A stretch of DNA of 64,000 bases from Candidatus Loosdrechtia aerotolerans. GTDB taxonomy: Bacteria > Planctomycetota > Brocadiia > Brocadiales > Brocadiaceae. Both the position numbers and the translations under genes were made by a program. Below the pieces are notes generated by a model that worked only from the letters and a program-made list of their open reading frames with translations, did not search any database and was not told the DNA's origin. Shown here piece by piece: positions 63,698 through 64,000 of the stretch (the stretch's first letter is position 1; every line of letters begins with the position of its first letter). The stretch lies in NCBI GenBank assembly GCA_021646405.1, contig SOER01000001.1, forward strand, positions 1 through 64,000. Reading direction: 5' to 3'.

Positions 63698-64000
63698 TTA
63701 CTGTACCAGTTTTTCTTCCAGTACCTCTTTCGAATATAAAGAGGTATATACCCCATTCAGTTTTATAAGCTGTCCATGTGTACCTTTTTCAACTATCATA
63801 CCGTTTTTCATGACGATAATCATATCAAAGCTCTTTATAGCAGGTAACCTATGGGTTACAACGATAATCGTTCTCCCTAAGAAACACCCTGAAATATTTT
63901 TAATAATCATTTCTTCTACCCGGGCATCCACAGCAGAAAGACAGTCGTCAAGGATGATGATATGGGGGTTTATAGCAAGTGCACGTGCAATGGTAAGGCG
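63698..64000 (-). CDS. Partner ABC exporter half-transporter (carboxy end only; runs past the window)
   Basis: From the window edge the minus strand reads RLTIARALAINPHIIILDDC then LSAVDARVEEMIIKNIS, the end of an ATPase signature helix and a Walker B segment, followed by the switch histidine in IVVTHRLPAIKSFDMIIVMK and a normal end (VEKGTHGQLIKLNGVYTSLY). The residue after the Walker B aspartate is Asp (LDDCLSAVD) where an active ATPase has Glu; this is the degenerate site typical of one subunit of heterodimeric exporters (MdlA/TM287/BmrC group). The amino-terminal part and start are outside the window. Confidence 0.88.
   Translation of the reverse strand, partial: RLTIARALAINPHIIILDDCLSAVDARVEEMIIKNISGCFLGRTIIVVTHRLPAIKSFDMIIVMKNGMIVEKGTHGQLIKLNGVYTSLYSKEVLEEKLVQ

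Noticed and set aside
1-64000. CRISPR arrays, tRNA or rRNA genes, riboswitches, prophage, attachment sites
   Set aside because: Read through both strands of all gene-free stretches; no regularly spaced repeats, cloverleaf with TTCGA loop, rRNA core sequence or phage structural genes were seen.

Overview
The window is an AT-rich stretch of bacterial chromosome with no rRNA, tRNA or CRISPR array that I could find. The gene content points to a Gram-negative-type (diderm) anaerobe that makes menaquinone by the futalosine route (mqnE), builds an outer membrane (WaaP-like kinases, DUF374 acyltransferase-like protein, YdbH/YnbE/YdbL bridge, MsbA-like exporter), makes 3-methylhopanoids (hpnR), has small secreted c-type cytochromes and a complete 14-subunit complex I. 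My best inference is a planctomycete of the anammox group (Brocadia/Jettenia/Kuenenia-like). This rests on overall protein resemblance and not on any marker gene in the window.

Layout. 0-1 kb: a decayed IS630-type transposase cut by the window edge and a second, frameshifted small gene. 1-9.2 kb: hemB (minus), mazG, mqnE, then a tight four-gene plus-strand operon (OYE/dienoyl-CoA-reductase-like flavoenzyme, alkaline-phosphatase-superfamily hydrolase, MBL hydrolase, nicotinamidase-like hydrolase) closed by a good terminator. 9.3-13 kb: three mono-heme cytochromes c and a NapH-like membrane ferredoxin, all minus. 13.4-20.1 kb: era, DUF2851, DUF374, ndk, a repeat-rich gap, DUF4416 and proS. 20.5-26.6 kb: an envelope-sugar cluster with a tandem WaaP-like kinase, a GT remnant, GT2, GT4, a radical-SAM/SPASM protein and a second GT4. 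26.6-31.8 kb: minus-strand operon satD - DUF3307 - ydbH - ynbE - ydbL. 31.8-37.3 kb: an AIM24 pseudogene, hpnR with a cyclophilin-like partner, and a Lon-family protease. 37.4-41.5 kb: operon DUF309 - six-hairpin glycosidase-like - GT4. 41.7-57.4 kb: nuoABCDEFGHIJKLMN in canonical order on the minus strand, with a tandem desulforedoxin-type metal-site protein inserted between nuoG and nuoH. 57.7-64 kb: a Xer-type recombinase, two secreted proteins, a MITE-like element, and one and a half genes of a heterodimeric ABC exporter.

How it fits together. Complex I would feed electrons from NADH into the menaquinone pool whose synthesis needs MqnE. The NapH-like protein and the small cytochromes could take electrons out of that pool on the other side of the membrane. 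The glycosyltransferase, kinase, DUF374, YdbH-operon, HpnR and ABC genes all serve envelope lipids and surface sugars. The clearest small-scale signals are a near-leaderless nuoA promoter, a 134-bp TA-flanked MITE with a related half-copy 44 kb away, a hairpin repeat family, and three decayed genes that keep both ends but have lost their middles.
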